DNA of 64,000 nucleotides from JALZKA01 sp963725035 (GTDB lineage: Bacteria; Actinomycetota; Thermoleophilia; Solirubrobacterales; 70-9), in the NCBI GenBank assembly GCA_963725035.1, contig CAVRWX010000018.1, positions 248,001 through 312,000 on the forward strand. Reading direction: 5' to 3'. Positions 44,543-58,500 of this stretch are shown piece by piece. Under the pieces are notes generated by a model. It was given only the letters and a program-made list of their open reading frames with translations, had not been told where the DNA came from and made no database searches. The stretch's first letter is position 1; each line of letters opens with the position of its first letter. The position numbers were made by a program, and so were the translations under genes.

Positions 44543-47038
44543 TTAACCGCGGTGGCTGCGCGGGCGGCCGCGCTCGCGACCCCTCTCGGGCGCGACGGCG
44601 CCCTCTTCCTCCGGCACGACCTCTTCCTCCGGCACGACCTCTTCCTCGGGCACGACCTCTTCCTCGGGCACGACCGGCGTCTCCGGAACGACTGGCGTGG
44701 TGGGGACGGTCTCTTCGACGATCGGCGCGGTCTCGGTCTCCTCCTCTTCGAAGACGGAGAGGTACGCGTTCACGACGTCGGCGAAGATCAGGGCGGGGAT
44801 GGTGCCGCCATCGACGGGTGCGCCGCCGAACTCGGTCTCCATCGGCTGGCGCGAATCGGCGTGACCGACCCAGACGCAGGCGGTGATGTCCGGGGTGGCG
44901 CCGCAGAACCAGGCGTCGCCGTTGTCGTCGGTCGTGCCCGTCTTGCCCCAAGTGGGCTCGCCCGTCTGGGCGCGCTCGCCGGTACCGGAAGTGACGACGC
45001 TCGTAAGGGTGGAGACAGCCGTCGCAGCGCTCTCGGGCGAGATGACCTGGTCGCGGATCGACTCGTTGATCCCGCTGTTGCCGTCCTTGTCCTCGACGGG
45101 CTCGGTGTCGTCCTCTGACGGATCGCCGTCGAAGACGCCCGCGATCGCGACGGGGCCGCCCTTCGATGAGGCCATGGTGCCGGAGACACGATCGCCGTCT
45201 TCCTCGATCGTGTTGTAGGCGTGGGCCATCTCGAGGGGCGTGACGACCTGCGAGCCCAGGATCATGGAGGGCGGGTAGCCGGAGAACTCGGAGTCCTTGA
45301 GCGAGAACTCGAGGGGCCTGCCCTTCTCGTCGTAGGCGCGCAGGTCGCTTCTGATTCCGAGGCCCGAGGCGGTGTCCGCGATGTCCTTGAGGCCGACAGC
45401 GGTTCCGAGTTGCGAGTAGACGGAGTTATCAGAGAAGGTGGTGCCGGTGTAAAGGGAGATGGGACCGCGGTAAGTGTCGGCGTAGTTGTTCACCTCGAAG
45501 AGGTCGTTGAGCGTCTCGGTCGTCCCGTCCTTCTTGAGCCTCTTCACCTCGAAGGGGATGTCGATCTGCATGGAGTTGAAGACCTCGTCCGTGGAGTGGC
45601 CCTCCTCCAAGCCGGTTACGAGGGTCATCGGCTTGAACGACGAGCCGGACTGGCGCAGGCCGTTGGTGGCGAGGTTGAAGGGCTCATTGGCGTAGTCGTC
45701 GCCGCCGACCATGGCCAGGACGCCCGCCGTCTCGTTGTCGAGGACGACGACGGAGGAGTCGAGGCCGACGCCGTCGACACGTGACGAGACGAGGGCCTCG
45801 ACCTGCTGCTGGAGCTCGAGATCCAGGGTGGATTTGACGACGAGGCCGCCGCCGAAGGCCTCGCCGGCGCCGTACTTGTCGACGAGCTGCTGGCGGAGCC
45901 AGGAGGTGAAGTATGGGGCGATGGAATCGTCGGACGGGGGCTCGATCTCGAAGGAGGACGGAAGCTCCTCGCTCGAGTAGTCCGCGTACTCCTCCTCGGT
46001 GATGTAGCCCTCGTCCCGCATGCTCGCGAGAACGAGGTTCCGCCTGTCCTCGGCGACCTGGGACTCCTCCTGCTGCTCCGCGCGGTCCTTGGCGATGAGG
46101 CGCGGCGGTGAGTAGACGTCGGGGGACGCGATGATCCCGGCCAGCATGGCGGCCTCCCATGGAAGGAGCTCGGAGGCGCAGGTGGGCTGGCCCTCGTCGC
46201 CGCAGCCCGGATGCGCGGAGCCGAAGTAGGTCTTGGCTGCAGCCTCGATGCCGTAGGCCCCCTCGCCGAAGTAGATCGAGTTGAGGTACTCGGTGATGAT
46301 CTTGTCCTTGGTCCAGTGGCGCTCGAGCTGATAGGCGAGCGCGGCCTCGCGGAGCTTCTGGAAGACGGTGCGGTCCTCCTGCGCAGCAAGAGCGTTCTTG
46401 ACGAACTGCTGGGTGATGGTGGATGCGCCCTGCTCGGCCGAGCCGGCGAGGACGTCCTGGTAGAGCGCGCGGGCGATGCCCTGGTAGTCGACGCCGCGGT
46501 GCTCGTAGAAGCGGCGGTCCTCGATCGCCACGACGGCTTCCTTCATAACGGGGGCGATCTCGTCGGACTCGACCAGGACGCGGCCTTCGTTGTTGGTGAG
46601 CGTTGCGAGCCTGGTGCCGGTGCGGTCGGTGATGATCGAGTTCTCGGCGCGCTCGAACTGGGCGCGGTTCTCGAGCGCCGGAAGGTCGCCCGCCACCGCC
46701 GTCATGATGCCGAAGACCCAACTGACCAGAGCGAGGAGAGCAAGGCCCATGAAGACGAGAGCGGCGCGGAGCTTTTTCAGGCGCGGTTTGGTGCGCTGCT
46801 CCTCGGCGCCGTTGTCGCCGTTTCCGCCTCCTCCGCCCGGGAGTACGCGCAGGCGGCGGCGCGGCCCATCGCCGTTCCCGTTGCCGCCGTCGCCGTTCGA
46901 GGATGCGTCCCGCACCGGCGGTTCGCCGTTGCGCTCACGCATGCGGTCCATGGCCCGCTCGCGTGCGGAAGGTCCCCTGGTTGCGCGGCGCTCGAGGCGC
47001 GCCTGGGCGCGCTCCTTGCGTCGTTCGTTGAAGCCCAT
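44543..47038 (-). CDS. Bifunctional class A penicillin-binding protein (PBP1a/2c-like)
   Basis: 831 residues. A basic cytoplasmic N-terminus precedes one membrane helix (LRAALVFMGLALLALVSWVFGIM, about 94-116). The GT51 glycosyltransferase domain follows (VAIEDRRFYEHRGVDYQGIARAL with the catalytic Glu, ASTITQQFVKNAL, KDKIITEYLNSIYFGEGAYGIEAAAKTYF). The transpeptidase domain has SGSSFKPMT (SxxK) and KTGTTDDNGDAW (KTG box). The C-terminal tail is low complexity: about four VVPEEE repeats, then an Arg-rich end. It polymerises and cross-links peptidoglycan outside the membrane. It is divergent from tyrS. Confidence 0.93.
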   Translation of the reverse strand: MGFNERRKERAQARLERRATRGPSARERAMDRMRERNGEPPVRDASSNGDGGNGNGDGPRRRLRVLPGGGGGNGDNGAEEQRTKPRLKKLRAALVFMGLALLALVSWVFGIMTAVAGDLPALENRAQFERAENSIITDRTGTRLATLTNNEGRVLVESDEIAPVMKEAVVAIEDRRFYEHRGVDYQGIARALYQDVLAGSAEQGASTITQQFVKNALAAQEDRTVFQKLREAALAYQLERHWTKDKIITEYLNSIYFGEGAYGIEAAAKTYFGSAHPGCGDEGQPTCASELLPWEAAMLAGIIASPDVYSPPRLIAKDRAEQQEESQVAEDRRNLVLASMRDEGYITEEEYADYSSEELPSSFEIEPPSDDSIAPYFTSWLRQQLVDKYGAGEAFGGGLVVKSTLDLELQQQVEALVSSRVDGVGLDSSVVVLDNETAGVLAMVGGDDYANEPFNLATNGLRQSGSSFKPMTLVTGLEEGHSTDEVFNSMQIDIPFEVKRLKKDGTTETLNDLFEVNNYADTYRGPISLYTGTTFSDNSVYSQLGTAVGLKDIADTASGLGIRSDLRAYDEKGRPLEFSLKDSEFSGYPPSMILGSQVVTPLEMAHAYNTIEEDGDRVSGTMASSKGGPVAIAGVFDGDPSEDDTEPVEDKDGNSGINESIRDQVISPESAATAVSTLTSVVTSGTGERAQTGEPTWGKTGTTDDNGDAWFCGATPDITACVWVGHADSRQPMETEFGGAPVDGGTIPALIFADVVNAYLSVFEEEETETAPIVEETVPTTPVVPETPVVPEEEVVPEEEVVPEEEVVPEEEGAVAPERGRERGRPRSHRG
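44601..44675 (-). repeat. 18-bp tandem repeats encoding the VVPEEE tail
   Basis: Four consecutive 18-bp units (plus-strand CCTCTTCCTCSGGCACGA) encode VVPEEE repeats near the PBP C-terminus. Units differ mainly by one C/G change in adjacent pairs, so they arose by slippage or unequal exchange. Copy number may vary among strains. Confidence 0.75.
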
Positions 47039-47065
47039 CGACTATCGAAAGTAGCATTGGCAGCC

Positions 47066-48238
47066 ATGGGAGAAGCCGGGTCCGAGGGTGAGGAAGCGCT
47101 TGCGCGCGTGCTTCGCGGCGCGGTCGACGCCTTGCCTGCGGGACGCCTGGCGGAGCAGCTCGAGAGCGGCAAGGAGCTCCGCGTCAAGTTCGGGATGGAC
47201 CCCACCTCGCCCGACATCCACCTGGGCCACACGGTGGTTTTGCAGAAGCTCCGCACCTTTCAGGACCTGGGCCATACGGTCGTCCTGATCGTCGGCGACT
47301 ACACGGCGCGGGTGGGGGACCCGTCGGGGCGGAGCGATATTCGGCCGGAGCTGAGCCCCGAGGAGATCGAGGCGAACGCGCTCACCTATCAGGAGCAGGC
47401 GTTCAAGGTGTTGGACCGCGAGCGCACCGAGGTTCGCCACAACTCCGAGTGGCTCGAGATGCCGAGCGGGCAGTTCTTCGACCTCGTCCGGAGGTTTACG
47501 GTTGCGCGCCTTTTGGAGCGCGACGACTTCCAAAAGAGGATGGAGGCGCAGGAGGGGATCTCGACGCTCGAGCTCCTTTATCCAGTGCTCCAGGGGTATG
47601 ACTCGGTGGCGGTCGAGGCGGACATCGAGATGGGGGGCTCGGACCAGAGGTTCAACCTGCTGTTCGCCCGCGATGTGCAGATCGCGTTCGGCCAGGCGCC
47701 GCAGTCGATTCTCACCATGCCGATCCTGGTGGGGACGTACGGCGTACGCAAGATGTCGAAGTCTTATGACAACTACGTAGGGGTCACTGACGAGCCGGCG
47801 GACATGTTCGGGAAGCTGATGAGCGTCCCCGACGACGTGATGGCCGAGTACTACCTGTTGCTGCTGGGTCGCGAGCTCGATCCCAGCGCCCATCCCAATG
47901 AGGCGAAGCGAGCGATGGCGCGCGAGTTGGTCGCGCGGTTCCACTCCGAAGAGGAGGGGGCGGCCGCAGAGGCGCGCTTTGACTCGGTGCACAAGCACGG
48001 CGAGGTGCCCGACGACATCCCCGAGGTGGAGCTCGGTGGGGAGGACCCGGTGCACCTGCCCGCGCTGTTGTCGCGCGCGTTTGGGGTGTCCTCGAGCGAG
48101 GCACGGCGCCTGATCACGCAGGGTGGCGTGAAGGTTGAGGGAGAGGCCGTGGCGGCTGACGTCCTGGATGTGCCGGCCGACGACCTACGCCGGCGCGTCA
48201 TCCAGCTCGGGAAGCGCCGCTTCGCACGCCTGATCTGA
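47066..48238 (+). CDS. tyrS: Tyrosyl-tRNA synthetase
   Basis: 390 residues from ATG 47066. Class I synthetase signatures: the HIGH variant HLGH in DPTSPDIHLGHTVVLQKL, and KMSKSYDN. The Tyr-binding strand and Asp are in VLIVGDYTARVGDPSGRSDIRPEL, and EMGGSDQRFNLLFARDVQ is in the active site. An S4 RNA-binding domain is at the C-terminus (SRAFGVSSSEARRLITQGGVKVEGEAV). It resembles the TyrZ-like (TyrRS type 2) form. It lies immediately upstream of the rRNA promoter, 38 bases before the -35 element. Confidence 0.95.
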   Translation: MGEAGSEGEEALARVLRGAVDALPAGRLAEQLESGKELRVKFGMDPTSPDIHLGHTVVLQKLRTFQDLGHTVVLIVGDYTARVGDPSGRSDIRPELSPEEIEANALTYQEQAFKVLDRERTEVRHNSEWLEMPSGQFFDLVRRFTVARLLERDDFQKRMEAQEGISTLELLYPVLQGYDSVAVEADIEMGGSDQRFNLLFARDVQIAFGQAPQSILTMPILVGTYGVRKMSKSYDNYVGVTDEPADMFGKLMSVPDDVMAEYYLLLLGRELDPSAHPNEAKRAMARELVARFHSEEEGAAAEARFDSVHKHGEVPDDIPEVELGGEDPVHLPALLSRAFGVSSSEARRLITQGGVKVEGEAVAADVLDVPADDLRRRVIQLGKRRFARLI

Positions 48239-48275
48239 GGCTGGGTGTCATGCGTGGGCCATGCCCGCGGCGCCC

Positions 48276-48304
48276 TTGAACAACGATCTGAGCAGCGCTA
48301 TACT
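48276..48304 (+). promoter_or_regulatory. Sigma-70-type promoter of the rRNA operon
   Basis: -35 TTGAAC (48276-48281) and -10 TATACT (48299-48304) are separated by exactly 17 bases, about 225 bases upstream of 16S. The spacing and AT-rich hexamers stand out in GC-rich DNA. It begins 38 bases after tyrS. Confidence 0.75.
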
Positions 48305-48386
48305 CCGCTGCCGCTTCCGAGCGGTCCGCCGTTCGTGCAGATTCCCTGTGCGCGCGGTGAGCGGTGTTTGAAAACTGAGCAGCGCG

Positions 48387-48444
48387 CAACAGGATCCCAA
48401 ATCCTGTTGTGTCCAGGTTCGACCTGCCCATCATGCATGGGCAG
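48387..48444 (+). promoter_or_regulatory. rRNA leader hairpins
   Basis: Two hairpins lie between the promoter and 16S: CAACAGGAT/ATCCTGTTG (48387-48409) and CTGCCCAT/ATGGGCAG (48424-48444). A shorter ACCCG/CGGGT follows near 48457. A TTGAAAACTG motif precedes them and recurs before 23S (about 50285). These are probably processing or antitermination elements. GGTCTCCTTG (48470-48479) can pair with CAAGGTGACC after 16S to close the pre-16S stem. Confidence 0.55.
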
Positions 48445-48530
48445 ACTGAATCAGAAACCCGTCATACGGGTCTCCTTGTGTATAGGAGGCCGCGAGATGT
48501 ATGACAGGCTCAAAGTGAATTCGCAATTTT

Positions 48531-50076
<1,546 letters not shown>

Positions 50077-50355
50077 CTAGGGAGCTCTAGGGCCCGGTCC
50101 AAGGTGACCGATCAGGCCCAGGGAGCGCCGGCGCGTCTCGCGCGTCGGTCTCTTAGAACGTCGACCGGACCTGGATCGTCGATGGCGGCCGGGCTCTCGA
50201 GCTCGGTGGCTGCGTCGCGCACGCTGCTCAGTTCTCAGAGACCGCGGGTGAGGAAACACCTCACTTGTGGGCCCTCGGAGGAGCTTGAAAACTGCACCAA
50301 GGCCACAATAAAAGTTAGATCATCCCGCGCTCGTCTTCGGACGGACGCGGGCTCA
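50077..50355 (+). other. 16S-23S internal transcribed spacer without tRNA genes
   Basis: About 280 bases with no recognisable tRNA-Ile or tRNA-Ala. It carries a GC-rich hairpin around 50125-50150 and, at about 50284-50312, TTGAAAACTGCACCAAGGCCACAA-like sequence. That sequence is complementary to 53384-53408 downstream of 23S (TTGTGGTCCTGGTGCAGTTTTCAAG region), forming the long pre-23S processing stem. Confidence 0.8.
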
Positions 50356-53365
<3,010 letters not shown>

Positions 53366-53458
53366 TTGATTTTTGATCTGACTTTGTGGTCCTGGTGCAG
53401 TTTTCAAGCCTCTCCGGGGGCCGGGACGCCGCTCGCGGCGCCCTCGATCTCGCAAAAT

Positions 53459-53573
53459 TCGGTGGCTATAGCGAGAGGGAAACACCTCTTCCCATTCCGA
53501 ACAGAGCAGTTAAGCCTCTCAGCGCCGATGGTACTTGGCCCTCGCGGGCCTGGGAGAGTAGGTCGCCGCCGGT
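53459..53573 (+). rRNA. 5S ribosomal RNA
   Basis: About 115 bases beginning TTCGGTGGCTATAGCGAGAGG with the loop sequence CATTCCGAACAGAGCAGTTAAGC and the closing GGGAGAGTAGGTCGCCGCCGG, which pairs with the 5' end. It is about 95 bases after 23S, completing a 16S-23S-5S operon. Confidence 0.95.
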
Positions 53574-53585
53574 TCTTTGACGAAT

Positions 53586-53607
53586 AAGCCGCCCTTCGGG
53601 GCGGCTT
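53586..53607 (+). terminator. rRNA operon intrinsic terminator
   Basis: AAGCCGCCC-TTCG-GGGCGGCTT is a perfect stem with a UUCG tetraloop ending in T residues, 13 bases after 5S. Confidence 0.88.
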
Positions 53608-53656
53608 TCGTCGTTCGGGACTGACTACCCCATGGCAAAGGGGGTAGGTTCCCGCC

Positions 53657-54068
53657 ATGGACTTCTCAGAAATTCTCGGTGCAATCGTCCTCGGCATCCT
53701 CGCGGGACTCATCGCGCGCGCCCTCCTCCCCGGAAAGCAGAGCATGGGTCTCATCATGACGATGATCCTGGGACTCGCAGGGTCGTTCGTGGGTTTCCTG
53801 ATCTTCGCGGAGCTCCTCGGACATCGGCGACGAGGACGCATTCGATCTCGGGGGCATCATCGGCGCGATCATCGGCGCGATGCTCCTGCTCTTCATCTAC
53901 GAGCGCTTCGTCGCCGGCGGCAGCTCGCCCAAGCCCGCTGGCGCAGTGTCCAAGGCCCCCGCTGCGCCCTCCACGCGGGGCGGTAAGGGCAGCGACAAGC
54001 CTGAGCGCGACGACGCCGACCGCGAGCACGACAGGGCAGAGCGGCGCGAGCGGCGCGAGCACCAGTAG
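53657..54068 (+). CDS. GlsB/YeaQ/YmgE-type small membrane protein with charged tail, one frameshift
   Basis: ATG 53657 starts MDFSEILGAIVLGILAGLIARALLPGKQSMGLIMTMILGLAGSFVGFLIF, the first part of a transglycosylase-associated-protein (GlsB/YeaQ) membrane fold. After about 53822 the homologous second half (DLGGIIGAIIGAMLLLFIYERF) is in the +1 frame, ending in a highly charged KPERDDADREHDRAERRERREHQ tail at TAG 54066-54068. A single extra base near 53820 explains it; corrected length is about 136 residues. The family is linked to envelope stress but has no proven activity. Confidence 0.72.
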
Positions 54069-54190
54069 ACAAGCCGCGAGGAGAGGGCCAGAGCCAGGCT
54101 GCGGGCTACGCAGCCTGGCTCACGGCTGAGCTCGCATCCACGATCGGTCCTCGCCGGCCCGGCTCACCCGCCGAGCGGCAGGCAGCGGAG

Positions 54191-55183
54191 TTGGTCTGCG
54201 GTGAGCTTGCTGACGCGGGTATCGACGCTCGCATGGAGCCCTTCCGCGGACCTACCAGCTTCGCCTGGGGCCAGGGAGTTGCGCCCGCTCTAAGCCTCCT
54301 TGGCCTCCGCAAGTCCGCACTGCTCCTCGGCCTCCTGGAGGGCGACCCGCGCTTCGAGCCTGTCTCCCGGCTGTTGTCACTCGCCGATTCGCAGAACGTC
54401 GTCGCGAGCATTCCAGCCTCCGGCGAGGAGAAGCGCACACTCGTCCTCGTGTCGCATCTGGACTCGTCGCGCAGCGGGATCCTCTTCCACCCGGACGTCG
54501 CGCCTCAGCTGAGAAAGCTCACTGCCCTCATCTCGGCTGCGGTGGCGGTCCGCGCTTTCGGAGCCTTCGAGCGCACCACCAAGGGCATCCTCGGCGCCGG
54601 CCTCGCGCTCCTTGCCGAGCGCGAGATCCGCGGCTCCGACGTCCCCGGGGCGAACGACAACGCCTCAGGCGTCGCGGTTGCGACGGCGCTTGCGCGCGAG
54701 CTCGCTTCTGCGCCGCTCGAGACGACCCGGGTCGTCTTCCTCGCCACCGGCTGCGAGGAGTCCGGGACCGGCGGCATGCGCGCTTTTCTCGACGCGCACC
54801 GCGGGGAATGGGAGGACTGGCTGTTCCTCAACCTCGACGGAGTCGGGGCGCCCGCCACCCTCCGCTACCTCCCGCGGGAGGGAATGCTCCGCATCCTTGA
54901 CGCCGACCCCGGCCTCATCCGCGTCTGCGAGGAGACCGCCCGGAATCACCCTGAGCTGGGGCTTCACGTCGCCAATGTCCTCGCCGGGCTCACCTACGAC
55001 GCCACTCCCGTCATGGCCCGCGGTGGGCGCGCCATCACCCTCAGCGTCCAGGACCGCACGATCCCGAACTATCACACGGCGCAGGATGTCCCGGAGAATC
55101 TCGACGGCGACGTCCTGGCCAGGGCGCTCGATACGACGCGGCTGGTCGCGGCCGCGATCGACGGGGGAGACGCGGACCGCTAA
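54191..55183 (+). CDS. M28-family zinc aminopeptidase-like protein, start unresolved
   Basis: The TTG at 54191 is the first standard start in frame and gives 330 residues. The homologous frame extends upstream to about 54104 (YAAWLTAELASTIGPRRPGSPAERQAAELVC), where no ATG, GTG or TTG exists. The true start is therefore non-standard or hidden by an indel. Metal ligands of the M28 fold are visible: HLDS, GANDNASGVAVATALAREL, the catalytic EE in GCEESGTGG, LNLDGVG, and the last His in IPNYHTAQDVPENLD. Several hydrophobic segments near the N-terminus are unusual for soluble M28 enzymes. The substrate is unknown. Confidence 0.72.
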   Translation: MVCGELADAGIDARMEPFRGPTSFAWGQGVAPALSLLGLRKSALLLGLLEGDPRFEPVSRLLSLADSQNVVASIPASGEEKRTLVLVSHLDSSRSGILFHPDVAPQLRKLTALISAAVAVRAFGAFERTTKGILGAGLALLAEREIRGSDVPGANDNASGVAVATALARELASAPLETTRVVFLATGCEESGTGGMRAFLDAHRGEWEDWLFLNLDGVGAPATLRYLPREGMLRILDADPGLIRVCEETARNHPELGLHVANVLAGLTYDATPVMARGGRAITLSVQDRTIPNYHTAQDVPENLDGDVLARALDTTRLVAAAIDGGDADR

Positions 55184-55422
55184 GCGTGGTTGCGCTCGAG
55201 GCGCGAGCTCACGCGCTGCGGTCCACACTGACTTCCGCGGCGAGTCGTCGCGATTGCCTCCCAGGCGGCCCGGCGGCCGTCCAGTTCGCAACGCTCGCCG
55301 GCGCAAGTCGCCTCAGCCCCTTCGAGGGGCTCAAGTCCAAACTCGCCGAGTGTGGCGAAGTCGACGACGAGGTCAATGGTGTCCATCAGGCGGTTCCTGA
55401 TCGGTGTCTTTGATTCGAACAT
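55180..55422 (-). CDS. Small hypothetical protein
   Basis: 80 residues from ATG 55422 (MFESKTPIRNRLMDTIDLVVDFATLGEFGLEPL...). It has a mixed composition, a hydrophobic stretch in DTIDLVVDFATLGEFGLEPL and a basic C-terminus. No domain is recognised. It lies downstream of dnaE2 on the same strand and meets the M28 gene end with a three-base overlap. Codon use is consistent with coding, but support is limited. Confidence 0.35.
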   Translation of the reverse strand: MFESKTPIRNRLMDTIDLVVDFATLGEFGLEPLEGAEATCAGERCELDGRRAAWEAIATTRRGSQCGPQRVSSRLERNHA

Positions 55423-55513
55423 GGGTTCGGCACTATGAGGACGCTCCCGGACGGAGCGCGGGTGCTGCAAGATCGCTTGCACGAGTCGCCGCAAACCGCT
55501 TGGACAAGCCATC

Positions 55514-58500
55514 TCAGCCTCTGCCGCCGAAGCTCTGCGCCGCAGGGGCAACAGCGGCCAGCGCTCCAGCAGCCGCCACCCGTGCCGGCTCGACCGGCTC
55601 GGCGTCGCGGCCCGTCTCGCGCACCGGATCCGGTTCGATCGTGCGCACCTCCGCCTGCGGCTCGCCCGGCATGGACAGGGGCTTGACGCTCTTCGCCAGG
55701 ACGTTGATCACCTTCCCGCGGCGCTCCAGCCGCCCTTCCACCCGCACGTAAGCCGCTGTGCGTACTGCCAGGCGACACTCCGTGTAGACGGGCGGCGGCA
55801 CGATCACGTTCGCCACTCCCGTCTCGTCCTCGAGCAGCATGAACACGATCCCCTTCGCCGTTCCCGGCCGCTGGCGCGCCACCACGACGCCCGCGATCTC
55901 CAGCGAGCGCCGGTCGGGCAGGACCGCCAGGTCGGAATTGGGAACAACGCCGTCCAGTTCGTCGCGAAGGAGCGCCACCGGATGCGTCCCGAGCGTCATG
56001 CCGGTCGAGGCGTAGTCCGCCACCGCCACCTCCCAGTCGTCGAGCTCGCGCAGCTCGGGAGCGTCGGGAAGCGGGAGTGGGAGGGAGAGCTGCCCCCGCG
56101 GGCCCGCCCCCGAGGCGACGCCCAATCGCCACAGGGCGATCCGCCGCGCCTCGCGCCTCGCGCCTTCGGAATCCGGCTCGATCGACTCGCACGCGCCGGC
56201 CCACGCAAGGCGCCCCAGCGCTTCGTCGCGGATCCCCGCCCGCGACGCCAGCTCAGCCAGGCTGCTGAAGCGCCCAGAGCGCTCCCGCTCTGAGACCACG
56301 GCGGTCGCGTCGTCCTTGCGCAGGCCGTTCACATATCCCAGGCCGATCTGCACCACGAGGTCCTCGTCACCCTCGCCGACGCGCTCGACCCTGCAGTCCA
56401 CGCCGCTTCGGTTCACGTCGGGCTTTAAGAGCTCGATCCCGCGGCGCTGTGCCTCATGCACCAGCGCGTCGGGCGGGTAGAAGCCCATCGGCTGCTCGTT
56501 CAGGAGCGCACACAGGAACTCGGGACCGCGGTGCACCCGCAGCCACGTCGACTGGTAGGCGAGGAGCCCGAACGCCGCCGCATGTGACTTCGGAAAGCCG
56601 AAGCCGGAGAAGCCGCGAATCTGCTCGAAGACGCGCGCCGCCGTCTCGCGTGGCACGCCGTTCGCCACCGCACCGTCGACGAAGCGCACGGCGTACGCGG
56701 CCATCGCCTCGTCGGAGCGCTTGCGGCTCATCGCGCGGCGCAGCCCTTCCGCCTCGCCCGCCGAGAAGCCGGCGAGCGCCATCGCCACCTGGATCACCTG
56801 GTCCTGGAAGACGATCGCCCCCAGCGTGTCGGAGAGAATCGGCTCGAGCGCCGGGTGCTCGTAGGGGATGGCGTAGTCCGGATCCTCGCGAAGGCGCGCC
56901 TTGCGATCGAGGTACGGGTGGACGGCGCCGCCCTGGATCGGCCCCGGGCGCACCAAGGCCACCTGCACCGTCAGATCGTCCAGGCTCTCCGGCAGGCTGC
57001 GCGGCAGCATCTGCATCTGCGCCCTCGACTCGATCTGAAAGACGCCCGTCGTCTCGGCGTTGCGGATCGCGTCGTACACCTCGGGATCGTCCAGGCGGAT
57101 GCGCGACAGGTCGAGGCGCTCGTTTCGCGTCCGCGCGACCTCGTCCACGCATCTCTCGACCGCCGAGAGCATCCCCAGCCCCAGGAGGTCGATCTTCAAA
57201 AAGCCTGCATCCGCGCATGAATCCTTGTCCCACATGACGATCTGGCGACCCTCCATCGCCGCCGGCACGATCGGGCAGAGCTCGTTCAGGGGACGAGTCG
57301 CAAGGACCATCCCGCCCGAGTGCTGAGAGGCGTGGCGCGGCAGCCCCCACGCCTCGCGCACCAAACGCACGAGTGCCTTCCAGCGCGTCGAATCCGCCCG
57401 CTTGCCGCCAACCGCGACCTCGACGTCCGACTCGAAGTTCTCGCCCGCCCAGCCGTCCACCGAGCGCGCCACCCGCTCGATCTCGGTCGGCGGCAGCCCC
57501 AGAGCCTTCCCCAGTTCCCGCACCGCGCCCTTGACGCGAAAGGTCGGGAACGCGCACACCAGCGCCGAGCGCTCCGGCCCGTAGCGCTGGTGGATGCGGG
57601 GGATCAGCTGCTCGCGCACGTCGCGGGGGAAGTCCAGGTCGATGTCCGGCACGTCGGTCAGCTCCTCGTTGAGGAATCGGCCCAGGAAGAGCCCCGCGCG
57701 CACCGGATCCACATGCGAGAGCCCCGTGAGGTAACAGACGACCGAGCTCACGCTCGAGCCCCGTCCGCGCCCCGGCGGCAAAACGCCCCGCGCGGAGTCG
57801 GGGCCGCGCACCTCGCGCGCCACCTCCCGCGCCAGCTCGAGCAGGTCGGCGTGGAGCGTGAAGAAGCCCGACAGGCGCAGCTTGCGGATCACCCGCAGCT
57901 CGTCCTCCAGGCGCCGCTTCGCCTCGCGCCGCTCGGGCGTGCCGGCGTAGCGCCCCTCGAAGCGCGCCGCGCACAGCTCCGCCAGCTCGCGGTCGGCGTC
58001 CTCGTCCTCGGCGCCCGGGTAGCGGTAGCCGTGGTCGGAGAGGAGGTTGAAGCGAAGCCGCTCGGCCAGGCGCCCTGACTCCGCCACCGCGCCGGGATAG
58101 TCGGCAAAGCGCTGAGCCATCTCTGCGGGCGGGCGGAGCACGGAGCGCGAGTTGCCTCGCCGGAGCGCCCCCGTCTCATCGAGCGACCCGCCCAGCCGGA
58201 TCGCCACCAGCGCATCCTGGAGCGCCGCCCGCGACGGATCGTGCGCGTGGACGTTGCCCGTGGCAACGCACAGCACCCCCAGGCGCTCGGCCAAGCCCGC
58301 GAGCCAGCGGTTGCGCGCCATGTCGTGTCGCCACAGGGGGCGCTGGAGCTCAACCCGGAACGCGTCGCGCCCGAACGCGCGAACCAGCCGCTCGCCCAGC
58401 GCCACGGCCGAGGCCGAGTCGGCGCCGCTGGGCATGCCTCCGGCGCGCTCGAAGATGCCGGCCAGCGCGCCGTCGCGAGCGCAGCCGGAGAGGCACACGA

